Of a stretch of 6,183 nucleotides of DNA, positions 4,515 through 6,183 are shown one piece after another. The DNA is from an uncultured Eubacteriales bacterium. GTDB lineage: Bacteria > Bacillota > Clostridia > Christensenellales > CAG-917. The DNA is taken from NCBI GenBank assembly GCA_900548005.1, contig URIZ01000024.1, positions 1-6,183 on the forward strand. Direction: 5' to 3'. How positions within the stretch are numbered: the first letter of the stretch is position 1; each line of letters opens with the position of its first letter. The notes under the pieces are model-generated. The model was not told the origin of the DNA. It did no database searches and saw only the letters and a program-made list of their open reading frames with translations. Both the position numbers and the translations under genes were made by a program.

Positions 4515-6068
4515 ATGGGCGCAAAACTTAATTCTGAAAAACTCGGCAAGTTCTACAAGCCCGGCAAGAAAACAGCCACTCGCCGCGAATGGCGCGGTTT
4601 CAAAGACACGATGTACGACTTCGGTTGCTGGCTGAAAAATCTTCTCGTGATGGGCAAATTTATCATGAAACCCACAACCATAAAAGCACTCTTCACTTAT
4701 AGATGGTTTGGCAACTATATGGCGGCTTTCGACTATATCGATCGCCACATGGAAGGCGTCAGAGGTCCGCAACTTCGCATCGGTCACAAGCAATACGACA
4801 GCATCGTCGGACACCTTACGCAAACAATGGACACGCTCTTCAAGTGCGACAAGCGTATCGGCAACAAGCACGGCAAATACGACGAGCTCAACAAAAAAGT
4901 GGTCATCATGGACGAAAACGGCATGATGGTGGTGGCAATGGGCTTCCCCAATCTCAAATTCGTTTCCAAAGAAGTGCCTGCAATCTACACCGGCTCGACA
5001 ATCGCTCAAGACGGCGTGTTGCACTACATCGAAGTGTCCGAAGAATTTCAAATCCCGTCAGACGTCTGCCCCATGCCATGTGCGGAGCTCGGCGCGGCGA
5101 TAGACGAAGACTTCCCCATCTGCGGCGCATGCGCGGTGCACTGCAACACCACTTGCGACGGCTCTCTTATGGGCAACCAAATCGAAGACAGACACGACGA
5201 TTTGCCTTCCTTCACCATGGCTGCGCCTATGCGTCACCAACAAGAATCCGTCCTTCCCTATTCGAGAGATCAAGTGGTTGCGGCAATTCACTTCATCGAA
5301 GAACACACCGGCGAGAAATGGGACTGGGACGCTTTTGCAAAGAACTGCAAGACCTACAACGCTCAAAACAAACTTTTCGAGCAATGGCTTGAAATGAACA
5401 AAACTCCCTATCCGCAAGTGTGCGGCAACAATATGATGCTCTATCGCGACGCGGAATATATGGTTATCTCCGGCCGTGACGCGTCCTTCCTTAAACTCGA
5501 CCAACAAATCACAGATTTGGCAAAGAAAGGATACGAAAACAAGGTGCAAGCGGCAAAAGAGATCCGTCACCGCGCAATCGTGTGGGGCGTGCATGCTCAA
5601 TACTACACCGCTTTCAACCAATGGCTTGCAAACTGCTGGGGCATCGTGACGCTTTGCGACATGCTTTCCTTCACGCTCACAAAGCCCATCAACTATGAAG
5701 ACCACGAGCAAGCAATGCTCGACCTTGGCGAGTACAACATGAACATGATCATGCGCAACCACTCCAACGGCGGCTACGAAGTGGGCGTTGAACAACTCTG
5801 GCAATTCTGCGAAGAGTACAACGCGGATATGGTGCTTATGTACGAGCATATCGGATGCAAGTCCATGGCAGGATATCACGGACTCATCGAAGAAGAAGGC
5901 AGAAAACGCGGAATCCATATCGTTTGGGTGTACCATGCGCTTATGAACCCCACAAAAGCGTCAAGAAAAGATATGCGCAACGACGTCAATCGCTATATGC
6001 AGACGGTTTTGAGAGAAGAACCGCTAGACCCCACTATCGTTGACTTTGACGATACCGAACGTTGGTAA
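4515..6068 (+). CDS. 2-hydroxyacyl-CoA dehydratase family subunit, long and cysteine-rich (HgdA/BcrB-like)
   Basis: The 517-residue partner has the same fold family but is longer than HgdA/BcrB proteins (about 435-480). The first 130 or so residues are basic and aromatic and match no motif I know. The core has C184-P-M-P-C188-AELG, then C203-x2-C206-x3-C210-x3-C214-DGS, where C188 and TCDG (C214) occupy the usual first and second ligand positions. A third ligand is likely in HIGCKS (C448), equivalent to the conserved GCK of the family. C184, C203, C206 and C210 are extra, giving six cysteines within 31 residues. HIVWVYHALMNP (468-479) is where family members have a hydrophobic strand before the C-terminal helix. 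AAAGGAG (4498-4504), inside the end of the previous gene, serves ATG 4515. It probably forms the heterodimer with the upstream product; each subunit would hold one Fe-S cluster. The substrate cannot be deduced. Confidence 0.85.
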   Translation: MGAKLNSEKLGKFYKPGKKTATRREWRGFKDTMYDFGCWLKNLLVMGKFIMKPTTIKALFTYRWFGNYMAAFDYIDRHMEGVRGPQLRIGHKQYDSIVGHLTQTMDTLFKCDKRIGNKHGKYDELNKKVVIMDENGMMVVAMGFPNLKFVSKEVPAIYTGSTIAQDGVLHYIEVSEEFQIPSDVCPMPCAELGAAIDEDFPICGACAVHCNTTCDGSLMGNQIEDRHDDLPSFTMAAPMRHQQESVLPYSRDQVVAAIHFIEEHTGEKWDWDAFAKNCKTYNAQNKLFEQWLEMNKTPYPQVCGNNMMLYRDAEYMVISGRDASFLKLDQQITDLAKKGYENKVQAAKEIRHRAIVWGVHAQYYTAFNQWLANCWGIVTLCDMLSFTLTKPINYEDHEQAMLDLGEYNMNMIMRNHSNGGYEVGVEQLWQFCEEYNADMVLMYEHIGCKSMAGYHGLIEEEGRKRGIHIVWVYHALMNPTKASRKDMRNDVNRYMQTVLREEPLDPTIVDFDDTERW

Positions 6069-6086
6069 TAAAAGGAGAATTACATT

Positions 6087-6183
6087 ATGAAATATTTTGG
6101 CGGATGCGACGTAGGCTCAACCTACACAAAAGCAGTTATATTGGATGAAAACGGCAAAATGCTTGCCGACACCACCATCAAGA
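6087..6183 (+). CDS. Start of acyl-CoA dehydratase activator (HgdC/BcrA/D-like ASKHA ATPase), partial
   Basis: Only the first 32 codons are present; the gene runs off the window. The N-terminus has GCDVGSTYTKAVILDENG (6-23), the phosphate-1 loop of the ASKHA (acetate kinase/Hsc70/actin) superfamily in the form seen in BadF/BadG/BcrA/BcrD/HgdC activators. Those proteins are homo- or heterodimers holding a [4Fe-4S] cluster and use ATP to drive an electron onto the dehydratase or reductase. AAAGGAG (6071-6077) lies 9 nt before ATG 6087, and the gap to the preceding stop is 18 nt, so it is in the same operon. Whether the cluster-binding cysteines and full length are present cannot be seen. Confidence 0.85.
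   Translation, partial: MKYFGGCDVGSTYTKAVILDENGKMLADTTIK

Noticed and set aside
4703..5392. Long alternate-frame open stretch inside the long dehydratase subunit
   Set aside because: It is an Arg/His/Gln-rich shadow of the GC-biased codons of the real gene, with no motif of its own.
1..6183. CRISPR array, insertion sequence with transposase, or rRNA
   Set aside because: No regularly spaced repeats with spacers, no transposase-like protein and no rRNA sequence was seen.

Overview
The window looks like chromosomal DNA from an anaerobic Bacillota (Clostridia-type) bacterium, probably an uncultured, gut-type lineage. This rests on strong AGGAG-type ribosome binding sites, tightly packed genes on one strand, sigma-A-like promoters, and an oxygen-sensitive enzyme family (2-hydroxyacyl-CoA dehydratase / benzoyl-CoA reductase) that is typical of fermenting clostridia. 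The exact taxon cannot be fixed from this sequence.

Left part (1-846): no convincing protein gene. It is packed with small DNA structures: an intrinsic terminator at the edge (28-50), a palindromic intergenic repeat of about 120 bp (130-250), a long imperfect hairpin (396-462), a 15-bp tandem duplication (454-483), then a near-consensus promoter (490-519) followed about 75 nt later by a strong intrinsic terminator (566-601). The last pair defines a candidate small RNA or a transcription-attenuation leader for the next gene.

Middle (847-2286): a MATE-family multidrug/cation antiporter of 479 residues. Its C-terminal tail is encoded by a 15-bp-period repeat (VExxx pentapeptides). No clear terminator follows it.

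Right part (2439-6183): an operon-like block of four tightly spaced genes behind its own extended -10 promoter and a CGCG-rich palindromic leader. In order they encode a CooC-type P-loop ATPase, a BcrC/HgdB-like 2-hydroxyacyl-CoA dehydratase-family subunit (397 aa), a second, longer and cysteine-rich subunit of the same fold family (517 aa), and the start of the ATP-dependent activator (HgdC/BcrA/D-type ASKHA ATPase), cut by the window end.

How they may work together (inference): the activator uses ATP to inject a low-potential electron into a heterodimer of the two iron-sulfur subunits. The CooC-type ATPase, a family known for metal-cluster maturation of CO dehydrogenase, may help build or load the metal site. 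A CooC homologue dedicated to a dehydratase/reductase of this family, with no CO dehydrogenase in view, is the most interesting feature of the window. Its substrate cannot be read from the sequence.
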